From Vibrio tapetis subsp. quintayensis (GTDB lineage Bacteria; Pseudomonadota; Gammaproteobacteria; Enterobacterales; Vibrionaceae): a DNA stretch of 64,000 nt. The translations under genes and the position numbers were made by a program. A model generated the notes under the pieces. The model saw nothing but the letters and a program-made list of their open reading frames with translations. It was not told the origin of the DNA and searched no databases. This document shows, in pieces, positions 18,215-26,766 of this stretch; the first letter of the stretch is position 1, and each line of letters starts with the position of its first letter. The stretch is taken from positions 186,001 through 250,000 of the forward strand of contig NZ_JAUFQV010000032.1 in the NCBI RefSeq assembly GCF_030409945.1. Direction: 5' to 3'.

Positions 18215-21200
18215 ATGCTCAAGGCAGTAGTATTTTTGCCGAGTGTGATTGCCTCCATGAAGATGAAGTCCCTATTTACATTATTATTTTCCATCATGAT
18301 TCTGGTGAACATCGGTGTCATTTTTGTTGTGAATCACGCCTTAAGCTCCTTTAAAAATGAAGAGCGCTCGTTACTGCAATTATCCGAAATAACGCTATTA
18401 GGCAGCGAACTGCAACAAAGCTCTAATAACCTCACCAAGTTTGCTCGCGCTTACGCCGTCACTGGCGATAAGAAATGGCAACAGTTATTTGATCATGTGG
18501 TCGCAGTAAGGCAAGGCATTGCGGCCCCTCCGAAAGATCATGATTTCGACTATTGGGACACCCTTGCAACCATCAATCGCATCGATGCGCCAACTCACAA
18601 TGGTTCAACGTTCTTCGAAAGGCTCTCTCTCGCAGGCATGTCAGCTAACGAAGTGTCTGCCCTAAGTAACGCATTCGCCGCTTCCGAACGCCTAGTCAAT
18701 ATTGAGCAACAAGCGTTTGCGTTAGCCAACACAGGAGGAACTGAAAGCCGCCAGAAAGCCTTATTGCTCTTGTATTCCTCTGAATACCTCGTTGAAAAAG
18801 CTCAAATCATGACCAGCATAGAGACAGCCTACCAAAATGGCGTCGATCGTATTAAAGCGTCACAAGATACCGCTTCGTCCATTGTAGCAACCATGTCGCG
18901 GTTTATGCTCGTTGGTATTTGTACCTTGGTCATCCTGTTAAGCCTTTCATTCTGGTTACTCCGACATTTTTACATTTCCCCTATCGAAAAAATGCAAGAT
19001 CAAGTGGTATCCAATGTTGCGAATCAAGACTATGACTTTGAACTTAACGAAAACATCAACGGAGAGTTGGGTAAGTTTTCTAGCGCCATTAATGCGTTGT
19101 TACTCAACTTGCGTACCGAACTAAAACTTGGCCACACGGTGCAAAATTTTAATGACCTACTCAGGGGAAAAACTCACACACACGATGTGGTATCCGAGTC
19201 TAAGTCTTTCTTGAGCAGCTACTTTGGCTTTCCACTCATTACTTTTTACCAACTACGCAACGATCAACTTGAGGTCATCGACTCGGTAGGCAACTGGCAT
19301 GACCCCAGTCCAAACCAAATGTCTTTGGTGACGCTGTGTTTACAACACAAAGAAGCCAAATCGGTTAAATCGAGCGACGGGCAACCATTAAGCCTTTCTA
19401 TGGGTAATATTCAACTCGGTCTTACTGAGCTCTATTTCATTCCAATTTTAGCAAATGATTCCCCACTGGGTGTGTTGCAGTTTGGTACCCATTCTTCTCT
19501 ATCCGCTAACGAATATCGAGTATTGAACGACTTAGTCGAAGCGTTCTCGGTCGCATTTCAGCTCAGTTTAAACACTGAGAAACAGCAAGAAATTGAGCAA
19601 GAAGTCGCTCGCCAACTTGAACTGAACCAACACATCATAGACTCGATTCCTAACCCCACCTACTACCGAAATCGATTAGGGGAATACTTAGGTGTCAACG
19701 AGCAATTTTGTGATTTCTTAGGCGTCACAGAGCAAGACGTGCTTGGAGCAAACATAGAAGACATATTCAAAGACGACGTGGTGTACCAACTGAAGCGATA
19801 CGAATTAGAATTGTTGCAAGGCACTAAGCGAATTCAATTTGAAATCACAGTCACTAACGGGCAGCAACAAGTACGTGACCTTGTGGTATATGAAGCGCCT
19901 TTCTACGATCAAAACAACAGCATCATGGGTGTGGTGGGGTCATTTCTAGACGTGACGGAACACAAACAACTTGAACGCGAGTTAATCAAAGCCAAAGAAT
20001 CAGCTGATAACCTTAGCCAAATTAAAGGGGATTTTTTAGCGAACATGAGCCATGAAATTCGCACTCCTATGAACGCCATCATGGGCATGACACACATGGT
20101 GCTCAATACCGAACTGGATAACAAACAACGTAACTATATTGAAAAAATCGACTCAGCAAGCAACCAGCTATTGGGTATCATTAACGACATTCTGGACTTT
20201 TCTAAAGTCGAAGCTGGCAAACTAAAAATTGAATCAACGCAATTTTCGCTCAACCAAGTACTCGACAACCTTGTCAATGTAGTACCGACAAAAACTGAAC
20301 ACAAAACGGTTGAACTGATTTTTAATGTGTCGCCCACCCTACCAAACTTGCTTATTGGCGACCCGCTTCGTATCAGCCAAGTTCTGATCAATTTGGTCAA
20401 TAACGCCATTAAATTCACCGAGCAAGGTGAAGTTGTGGTCAATGTCATTGAAACCACGCGTTCACAAGACACCATCAACCTCGACTTTTCTGTGGTAGAC
20501 ACCGGCATTGGCATGACCCACGAGCAAGTAAATAACCTGTTTCAAGCGTTCTCTCAAGCAGACAGTTCTACCACTCGAAAATTTGGTGGCACAGGGCTAG
20601 GTTTGAGTATTTCAAAACAACTGGTTTCTTTAATGGGAGGCGAAATCCAAGTAGAAAGTCATTATGGCACCGGTTCTAAGTTTCACTTCGAGTTATCAAT
20701 ACCTTATGAGAACCAAGTGAATAGTGAGTATCAAATAGCAGCCGCGCTGGCATTAAATAAATCGGCCCTGCTGGTTGATGACAACAAAACTGCTCGCCAT
20801 GTGTTAAACGGTATGCTTTCCGGGCTGGGCTTTGACGTCATCACAGCAGGAAGTGGCCGAGAAGCGATAGAACTATTGAAGAAAAACCAACCCGCATTTG
20901 ATTTGATCTTGATGGACTGGCAAATGCCAAACATGGATGGGCTAAGCACGCTCGAGCACGTTGCACACCATAAGTTGGCACAAGAGTCGAAAGTGATATT
21001 ACTCCACTCACAATCATCACACGTTCAGCTCAGCGATGACAACCTCTACCCGCTAGACGCCTACCTAAACAAGCCCATTACACCATGCTCGTTATTCAAT
21101 GCGATAATCGCGAGCCTTGGCAACGAGTGGCGGTCTCTCGATGCTGCGAATAACCTTCTAGAACCTCAACAACTAGAGCGGCTGGATAACCTCGATATTC

Positions 21201-22264
21201 TGTTGGTGGAAGACAACAAAACCAACCAAGAGATTGCCTGCACTATTTTAGAAAGCCAAGGGGCAAGCATTACCATCGCAGAGCATGGATTAGAAGCATT
21301 AAAAATACTGGAGAATCAAGTATTCGACCTCGCCCTAATGGATATGCAAATGCCCGTCATGGACGGTATATCAGCCACCAAAGAGATCCGAAAACACCTC
21401 AATGATCAACAACTGCCTATCCTAGCAATGACTGCCAACGCCATGCAGATAGATGTTCAGCGTTGCATGGAAGCGGGCATGAATGAGCACATAGCCAAAC
21501 CCATTAATGTTCCTAACCTAATTCACAAAATTTCACAGTTGACAGTTGGAGTAACAAAAGCGACTAAATCGAGCCATGCGAGTAGTATTGCGCCCATCCC
21601 ATCTAGCGCACAACTGAGCTTAGAGGCGTTTGAATTAGAGGGCGTTGATACCGAGCAAGGCATAAAAACCTTGTTAGGCGATGTCGACAGTTACCGAACC
21701 ACACTGCAATCTTTCTTCAAATCAATGCCTATCGAACTGGCCTCAATGGACAAAGCAATTACCGAGCAAAACAACGACTTCATCGCCAGAAAGCTGCATA
21801 GCTTAAAAGGCTCTTCTGGCACCTTAGCGGTTAATTATGTCTATGAGAACATCCTCACATGGGAGAAAGAGTTTAAACAAGGCATTCCGTTACAAACAGC
21901 GCAAATAGAAGATCTAAGGCATTACGTAGCGAGAGCAGAAAACCAGCTACTTCACCATGAAACATCACTTACTGGCGATCAGCCACGCAACGAACATTCA
22001 CGATTTCAAAACGGCGAACTGGCAAAATCAACGCCCCCAATTACCAACGGAACGCGCCAAATCGACGCCCATTTCCACCAGCTAGTCGAGCAACTCAATA
22101 CCGCACTGTTAGATGCAGATACCCACTCCATTGCACTCATCGAGCAGCTCAAACAATACCGAGTATCCGAGCCTGACTTACTGTCTCAAATGGGGCGTTA
22201 CCTCAATGAATTTCAATTCGATCAAGCGGCAGACCTGCTTAATAAAGTGAAACGGAGTTTGTGA
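18215..22264 (+). CDS. Large hybrid sensor histidine kinase (HAMP-PAS-HisKA-HATPase-REC-REC-HPt)
   Basis: A 1349-residue inner-membrane kinase. In order: membrane helix about 15-35, periplasmic region, second helix near 225-245, HAMP, a GAF-like stretch, PAS (IIDSIPNPTYYRNRLGEYLG), HisKA with MSHEIRTPMNAI (His613), HATPase with NAIKFT, DTGIGM and GGTGLGLS, receiver 1 (Asp901), receiver 2 (Asp1043) and a C-terminal HPt with ARKLHSLKGSSG (His1195). All phosphotransfer residues are present, so it can relay to a separate response regulator. I chose the ATG at 18215 because GGAG lies 7 nt upstream; an earlier TTG has none. The ligand is unknown. The divergent REC protein is the obvious candidate partner. 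Confidence 0.93.
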   Translation: MLKAVVFLPSVIASMKMKSLFTLLFSIMILVNIGVIFVVNHALSSFKNEERSLLQLSEITLLGSELQQSSNNLTKFARAYAVTGDKKWQQLFDHVVAVRQGIAAPPKDHDFDYWDTLATINRIDAPTHNGSTFFERLSLAGMSANEVSALSNAFAASERLVNIEQQAFALANTGGTESRQKALLLLYSSEYLVEKAQIMTSIETAYQNGVDRIKASQDTASSIVATMSRFMLVGICTLVILLSLSFWLLRHFYISPIEKMQDQVVSNVANQDYDFELNENINGELGKFSSAINALLLNLRTELKLGHTVQNFNDLLRGKTHTHDVVSESKSFLSSYFGFPLITFYQLRNDQLEVIDSVGNWHDPSPNQMSLVTLCLQHKEAKSVKSSDGQPLSLSMGNIQLGLTELYFIPILANDSPLGVLQFGTHSSLSANEYRVLNDLVEAFSVAFQLSLNTEKQQEIEQEVARQLELNQHIIDSIPNPTYYRNRLGEYLGVNEQFCDFLGVTEQDVLGANIEDIFKDDVVYQLKRYELELLQGTKRIQFEITVTNGQQQVRDLVVYEAPFYDQNNSIMGVVGSFLDVTEHKQLERELIKAKESADNLSQIKGDFLANMSHEIRTPMNAIMGMTHMVLNTELDNKQRNYIEKIDSASNQLLGIINDILDFSKVEAGKLKIESTQFSLNQVLDNLVNVVPTKTEHKTVELIFNVSPTLPNLLIGDPLRISQVLINLVNNAIKFTEQGEVVVNVIETTRSQDTINLDFSVVDTGIGMTHEQVNNLFQAFSQADSSTTRKFGGTGLGLSISKQLVSLMGGEIQVESHYGTGSKFHFELSIPYENQVNSEYQIAAALALNKSALLVDDNKTARHVLNGMLSGLGFDVITAGSGREAIELLKKNQPAFDLILMDWQMPNMDGLSTLEHVAHHKLAQESKVILLHSQSSHVQLSDDNLYPLDAYLNKPITPCSLFNAIIASLGNEWRSLDAANNLLEPQQLERLDNLDILLVEDNKTNQEIACTILESQGASITIAEHGLEALKILENQVFDLALMDMQMPVMDGISATKEIRKHLNDQQLPILAMTANAMQIDVQRCMEAGMNEHIAKPINVPNLIHKISQLTVGVTKATKSSHASSIAPIPSSAQLSLEAFELEGVDTEQGIKTLLGDVDSYRTTLQSFFKSMPIELASMDKAITEQNNDFIARKLHSLKGSSGTLAVNYVYENILTWEKEFKQGIPLQTAQIEDLRHYVARAENQLLHHETSLTGDQPRNEHSRFQNGELAKSTPPITNGTRQIDAHFHQLVEQLNTALLDADTHSIALIEQLKQYRVSEPDLLSQMGRYLNEFQFDQAADLLNKVKRSL

Positions 22265-22274
22265 TCTTTATTTA

Positions 22275-22296
22275 CGCTACTCAAACTGGAGTAGCG
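22275..22296. other. Hairpin after the hybrid kinase gene
   Basis: CGCTACTC and GAGTAGCG form a perfect 8-bp stem around AAACTG, 10 bp past the kinase stop. There is no T tract after it on the coding strand, so it may protect the transcript end rather than terminate it. Confidence 0.45.
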
Positions 22297-22388
22297 AGAG
22301 CGAGCATTAAGGAGGCCGAGCAGAAAACTGTGACAGCGCTTCACAAGGTTTCAATATTGATTGATCTAGGTCTCTAACAACAACTAAA

Positions 22389-22400
22389 TTGGTCGACCAA
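22389..22400. promoter_or_regulatory. Candidate uronate-regulator operator before the unknown gene at 22617
   Basis: TTGGTCGACCAA is a perfect 12-bp palindrome matching the NNGGTYRACCAA sites found around dctQ/dctP and uxuR. It lies about 217 bp before the start of the gene at 22617 and outside any other gene. Binding by the UxuR-type GntR protein is inferred from the shared pattern. Confidence 0.6.
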
Positions 22401-22466
22401 TAATTGAGTAAGCTGTAACCTTACTGAGTCCAAAAATCGAACACCCCCCGAAACCAAAGAGATATA

Positions 22467-22522
22467 CATGCATCCAAGCATGATTTCCATGCATCCAAGC
22501 ATGATTTCCATGCATGCATCTT
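22467..22522. repeat. 21-bp tandem repeat, 2.3 copies
   Basis: Two exact copies of a 21-bp unit beginning CATGCATCCAAGCATG (22467-22487, 22488-22508) are followed by a partial third. Each unit contains the nested palindromes ATGCAT and GCATCCAAGCATG, so the block can fold in several ways. It lies in the leader region between the operator at 22389 and the gene at 22617, and is a possible copy-number variable site. Confidence 0.85.
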
Positions 22523-22616
22523 GGTTACCAATTTTAAAAGTCGGCATTATTTCAATACAGTGACTTAGGAGCACTTTGTGACTGGATCCGACTTAATTTT
22601 GAATAAGGATAATCAC

Positions 22617-23012
22617 ATGAATCAATACGCAAACGTCCTCAACTGGGAGGATAAGTCTATTCCACACCGTCTTTGGATCGAAACTCACAAGGATAAAGCA
22701 CGTCTTTGTATGAAGATCGTTAAAGACGTCGAGCCTGAAATAATAACATTGGATCTTGTTACCAGCCAGGCCCAGGTCATGGCTTCTTGGCATGGTATGG
22801 CATTTCCCGTTTCTTCTGCATTTGAGAAAAGTGGACTTTTCTCGCAAGTAAGATGTTTGCTTAATTTAGCCGATGGCTGTGTTATTTGGGCCGTTAATCA
22901 TATTGAACTCCCTAACGGCAAAAAGATGTCGGCTGACAAGTTGGCTTTCATTCCCAATATGCGTCAATACTACGGGGACTTAGTCGCTATTGAAGCAACG
23001 ACCACCCATTAG
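22617..23012 (+). CDS. Conserved-looking protein of unknown function, uronate locus
   Basis: I do not recognise this 131-residue soluble protein, which starts MNQYANVLNWEDKSIPHRLW. AAGGAT precedes the chosen ATG; an in-frame GTG 39 bp earlier also has a good AGGAG, so a 144-residue form is possible. The sequence alternates beta-strand-like segments (ARLCMKIVKDVEPEIITLDL, CVIWAVNHIELPNG) with no signal peptide or membrane helix. It sits downstream of a 12-bp palindrome like those of the glucuronate genes and is convergent with ygjV, so a part in the uronate response is possible. The base composition is like its neighbours. Confidence 0.7.
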   Translation: MNQYANVLNWEDKSIPHRLWIETHKDKARLCMKIVKDVEPEIITLDLVTSQAQVMASWHGMAFPVSSAFEKSGLFSQVRCLLNLADGCVIWAVNHIELPNGKKMSADKLAFIPNMRQYYGDLVAIEATTTH

Positions 23013-23085
23013 CCTATCGATATCACCGCCGTAAGTTATTCGCCTATTTAGTTCCTTGTGCTCATTAGGCTAATGGCCTTATTTG

Positions 23086-23604
23086 CTATATCACCTGCCG
23101 TTTTTTCTCTGTTCGTTGATCAATCACCAACCGAGCGATGGTATACCCGTTCACCAAAATGAACGTTGTCTCCATCATGCTCCCCCCGATGGAGCCAAGC
23201 AGTAAGTTGTTGGTTAGCCAACAAAGCGAGTTGAACAACACAAGCAACCTCATAGAAACCCCTTGAGTTCGAAACAACCCGTAGGTAGCAACTGATGCGC
23301 CAAACAGTGTCAATAGCTCATAATACTGAGTGAGTTGCGGTACCCCCATCAACCACAGCAACGCAATAAAGCTACTCATGACCCACAGCGATTTGGTTTT
23401 GGTCGAAGCGTAACTTCTTAACGCACTGATACCACAACTTATCGCCGCGACCATTGCACCCATTAAAATAAAATGACTGCATAAGACCACTTGGAACACC
23501 ATCAAATGCAGGCGAAACTTACGGCCATCCTTTTGCAAAAACGCCGTCGCTCCAATCAAAAAAGCGAACAACCCGACTCCTTGTGCCACGTTCATGTCCA
23601 TCAT
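23086..23604 (-). CDS. ygjV: YgjV-family inner-membrane protein
   Basis: A 172-residue membrane protein of about six helices, starting MMDMNVAQGVGLFAFLIGATAF. The start at 23604 has GAGGT 7 nt upstream; a longer frame reaching 23667 has none. The pattern (FLQKDGRKFRLHLMVFQ after helix 1, then ISALRSYAST and WLTNNLLLGSIGGSMMETTFI near the end) matches YgjV, a protein of unknown function that in E. coli lies beside the hexuronate genes uxaCA and exuT, so the context is conserved. It follows eda with an 81-bp gap on the same strand and may be the last gene of the uronate operon. A role in uronate metabolism is only suggested by that association. Confidence 0.78.
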   Translation of the reverse strand: MMDMNVAQGVGLFAFLIGATAFLQKDGRKFRLHLMVFQVVLCSHFILMGAMVAAISCGISALRSYASTKTKSLWVMSSFIALLWLMGVPQLTQYYELLTLFGASVATYGLFRTQGVSMRLLVLFNSLCWLTNNLLLGSIGGSMMETTFILVNGYTIARLVIDQRTEKKRQVI

Positions 23605-23685
23605 TGAGCTTACCTCACAAAAATGGCCCCCAAATGGAGGCCAAGTAATACAAAAATGCCTTAACAATCGGTGTTATTTCTTACC

Positions 23686-24312
23686 CTATTTCACTGAGTC
23701 AGCCGCTTCACGAGCTAAACGACCAATCTCATCCCAGCGACCTTCATTAATCATGGTTTTGTCGACCATCCAAGTACCGCCGCAAGCAAAGACGCGGTCT
23801 ATAGCAAGGTAATCGTGGACGTTATTTACGTTCACACCTCCCGTTGGCATAATTTGAATATCACCGTATGGCGCCAACAGGGCCTTAAGCATATTGATAC
23901 CACCAGACGCTTCTGCCGGGAAGAACTTCAACGTTGTTAAACCCATTTCCAGTGCCGCTTCAACAGCCGATGGGTTATTCACCCCCGGCACAATATCAAT
24001 GCCAATCTCTTGGCAAGCTTTGACGGTATTTGGGTTAAAGCCTGGAGAAACCACAAAGGTCGCGCCCGCTTCTTTGGCCGCTACTGCTTGAGCACGATTA
24101 AGCACCGTTCCCGCACCAATCAGCATGTTTGGCTGATCTTCTCTTAGTAAACGAATGGCTTCTGCGGCCGCGTCTGAACGGAAAGTAATCTCTGCGGCCG
24201 GTAGCCCATTTTCCGCCAGCGCTCGCCCTAGCGGAATAATGTCTTCGGCGCGATCGAGCGCAATAACCGGAATGATTTTGACCGCCGCCAATTGCTCTGC
24301 TGTACTGCTCAT
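23686..24312 (-). CDS. eda: KDPG / 4-hydroxy-2-oxoglutarate aldolase
   Basis: A 208-residue class I aldolase that splits 2-keto-3-deoxy-6-phosphogluconate into pyruvate and glyceraldehyde-3-phosphate, the last step of uronate breakdown here. The Schiff-base lysine is Lys129 in LTTLKFFPAE, and the base is Glu41 in AAEITFRS. GAGTVLN and the phosphate-binding PTGGVN are also present. Its start overlaps the stop of kdgK in ATGA, so the two genes are translationally coupled. Length is normal for the family. The protein is cytoplasmic and functions as a trimer in known members. Confidence 0.95.
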   Translation of the reverse strand: MSSTAEQLAAVKIIPVIALDRAEDIIPLGRALAENGLPAAEITFRSDAAAEAIRLLREDQPNMLIGAGTVLNRAQAVAAKEAGATFVVSPGFNPNTVKACQEIGIDIVPGVNNPSAVEAALEMGLTTLKFFPAEASGGINMLKALLAPYGDIQIMPTGGVNVNNVHDYLAIDRVFACGGTWMVDKTMINEGRWDEIGRLAREAADSVK

Positions 24313-25277
24313 TTCACTGATTCCTTCGTCTTGATATTGGGTTTGATACCATCAATATGGACCATGGCTTGTTTCGCAATAATGGCCCCTTTATGCTGTA
24401 TGACCGTACCAGCCGTTTGATGTCCAAGTTCTGCACACTGCTTTGGTGATTGCTGAGCTAGCCACGCAGCCAAAAAACCAGCGTTAAAAGCGTCGCCTGC
24501 TGATGTGGTATCAACAACATTTTCAACCTTATTTGGCGCTACCTGCTCTTGTTGATTTGAAACAAAATCACGGTAGATACATGCCTCTTTTCCACGCTTA
24601 AGCACGGCTCGTTTCACGCCTGAAGAGTTCAACCTTGCGAGGGTTTGTTCATCGCTGTTATCCCCCCACAATAAACGTTCGTCATCATTAGTGACAAGAG
24701 CCAAATCGGTAACCGACAGCACTTCGTTGTAGCACTGCCTTGCTTGCTGCGCAGAGTCCCACAACGCTGGGCGATAGTTTGAGTCAAATGCGATTTCTAC
24801 CCCTTTTTGAGAAGCTGCCTGCAACATTTCTACCAGTATTTCTCTATCTACCTGCGGTAAAATCGCCAAACTTATCCCGCTTAGGTAAATCATATCCATT
24901 TGCAGAATTTGCTGCTCTACTTGATCAAACAGTGGATGGCGAAGTAAATAGCGCGCCGCCGATTGATGACGCCAATAAAGGAAAGTTCGCTCACCTTGCT
25001 CATCTAGCTGAATCAAGTACAAGCCTGGTTGACGATCATTGTCGGTGAGCACTAACTCTGTATTGATGCCCTCTTGGTCCCAACGTTTTATCATGCCAAC
25101 GCTTAAAGGGTCGATCCCCATTGCGGTGACGTAATGAACCTCAGTACTTTGACCCGCAATCCGTGACAAATACACCGCGGTGTTCAAACTGTCTCCGCCG
25201 TATGTTTGCAGCATTTGGCTAAACGGTTCCCCATTTAGCTCGATCATGCACTCACCGATAAGCGCAATTTTTTTCAT
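24309..25277 (-). CDS. kdgK: 2-keto-3-deoxygluconate kinase (PfkB family)
   Basis: A 322-residue sugar kinase that phosphorylates KDG at C6 to KDPG. It starts MKKIALIGECMIEL, and the PfkB signature 2, DTTSAGDAFNAGF, carries the catalytic aspartate. An AGGAG 6 nt before the ATG at 25277 settles the start; an in-frame ATG 21 bp upstream lies inside uxaC and has none. The kinase follows uxaC with a 1-bp gap and overlaps eda by 4 bp, so the three form a tight unit. Confidence 0.94.
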   Translation of the reverse strand: MKKIALIGECMIELNGEPFSQMLQTYGGDSLNTAVYLSRIAGQSTEVHYVTAMGIDPLSVGMIKRWDQEGINTELVLTDNDRQPGLYLIQLDEQGERTFLYWRHQSAARYLLRHPLFDQVEQQILQMDMIYLSGISLAILPQVDREILVEMLQAASQKGVEIAFDSNYRPALWDSAQQARQCYNEVLSVTDLALVTNDDERLLWGDNSDEQTLARLNSSGVKRAVLKRGKEACIYRDFVSNQQEQVAPNKVENVVDTTSAGDAFNAGFLAAWLAQQSPKQCAELGHQTAGTVIQHKGAIIAKQAMVHIDGIKPNIKTKESVK

Positions 25278-25278
25278 T

Positions 25279-26697
25279 CTAGACTCCTGGCTTCGCAAAG
25301 TAGGCTCGGGCGTTATTACTGCAAATGTCTTTCACTAATCCACCTAGCATGCCAATGTCGTTTGGTACTTCGCCGTTTTCTACCCAGCGTCCTAGCATGT
25401 CACACAGAATGCGACGGAAATACTCATGGCGTGTGTAAGATAAAAAACTGCGTGAATCGGTTAACATACCGACGAACTGACTCAACAGCCCGAGCTGAGA
25501 AAGCTGTTCTAGTTGGCGCTGCATGCCGTCTTTTTGATCGTTAAACCACCAGCCTGAACCAAATTGAATTTTACCGGCGACACCACCCCCTTGGAAGTTG
25601 CCCACCATGGTTGCGATCATTTCATTATCACGAGGGTTCAAACAATACAGAATGGTTTTTGGCAGTTGATCACCTTGGTCAATCGCATCGAGCAAGCACG
25701 CCAATTGCAATGCAAAAGGTTGGTCGCCGATTGAATCAAAACCACTATCTGGGCCTAGTAAACCAAACATACGAGAGTTGTTATTACGCTGCGCGCCAAT
25801 GTGTAACTGCATTACCCAATTGCGCTTGCAATACTGCTGACCAAGCCACACCTGCACGGCAGTACTGAACTGATCTATTTCGCTCTCTTGCAGTGCCTGT
25901 CCTTTCAAGCGACGAGCTAAAATGGTGTCGAGTTCGGTTTCGCTTGGTACTTTTCCAAAGCGAACAACTTCAATTCCGTGGTCTGCTGCACGGCAGCCGT
26001 GAGCGTCAAAATGGTCTAACCTACGATCTAATGCAGTAAGTACGTCAGCAAAACGTACGATCTCTACATCCGCAGATTCACTGAGGAGTTGCATGTATTC
26101 GCCAAAACCATCCAGTTCAATTTTAAAGGCTCTATCAGGGCGCCAGCTTGGCAAAACATCAATATCAAAACTTGAGTCTTCAGCTATTTTCTTATGGTGT
26201 TCTAGGCTATGAATCGGGTCATCGGTTGTGCCCGCCATCACCACATTCATTTGCTTCATGATGCCACGCGCCGAAAACTCCGAGCTTTGCAGCATTTCGT
26301 TGCACTGGCCCCAAATTTCATCCGCCGTATCTGGGCCAAGCAGTTTGCCTGTAATGCCAAATGGGCGGCGCAATTCTAAATGGCTCCAATGATATAGAGG
26401 GTTACCAAGGGTCTTAGGCACGGTATTCGCCCAGGCGATGAACTTGTCATAATCACAGGCTTCTTTACCTGTGATGAGCGCTTCTGGCACACCCGCTGCA
26501 CGCATACCGCGCCATTTATAGTGATCACCTTCTAACCAAATTTGTGCCATATTGCCGAACTGACGATCGTCGGCCACTTCCTGTGGATTTAGATGGCAGT
26601 GGTAATCGAAAATAGGCATATCCGCAGCATAGTCATGATAGAGGCGACGCGCTGTCTCATTGCTTAATAGAAAATCTTCACACATAAACTGTTTCAT
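25279..26697 (-). CDS. uxaC: Glucuronate (uronate) isomerase
   Basis: A 472-residue enzyme of the amidohydrolase-related UxaC family that isomerises D-glucuronate to D-fructuronate (or galacturonate to tagaturonate). Family phrases include FDYHCHLNPQEVADDRQFGN with the metal-binding HCH, AGTTDDPIHSLEHH, WVMQLHIGAQRNNN, and MLTDSRSFLSYTRHEYFRRI near the end. Length equals that of E. coli UxaC (470). GGAAG precedes the ATG. It sits between uxuB and kdgK in the leftward operon. Confidence 0.96.
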   Translation of the reverse strand: MKQFMCEDFLLSNETARRLYHDYAADMPIFDYHCHLNPQEVADDRQFGNMAQIWLEGDHYKWRGMRAAGVPEALITGKEACDYDKFIAWANTVPKTLGNPLYHWSHLELRRPFGITGKLLGPDTADEIWGQCNEMLQSSEFSARGIMKQMNVVMAGTTDDPIHSLEHHKKIAEDSSFDIDVLPSWRPDRAFKIELDGFGEYMQLLSESADVEIVRFADVLTALDRRLDHFDAHGCRAADHGIEVVRFGKVPSETELDTILARRLKGQALQESEIDQFSTAVQVWLGQQYCKRNWVMQLHIGAQRNNNSRMFGLLGPDSGFDSIGDQPFALQLACLLDAIDQGDQLPKTILYCLNPRDNEMIATMVGNFQGGGVAGKIQFGSGWWFNDQKDGMQRQLEQLSQLGLLSQFVGMLTDSRSFLSYTRHEYFRRILCDMLGRWVENGEVPNDIGMLGGLVKDICSNNARAYFAKPGV

Positions 26698-26766
26698 TGT
26701 TCACTTCCTTAATAGCCAGAGCCGTTAAGCTCTACTAAAGAACTTTTTGTGGGGAGAAGTTACGGC

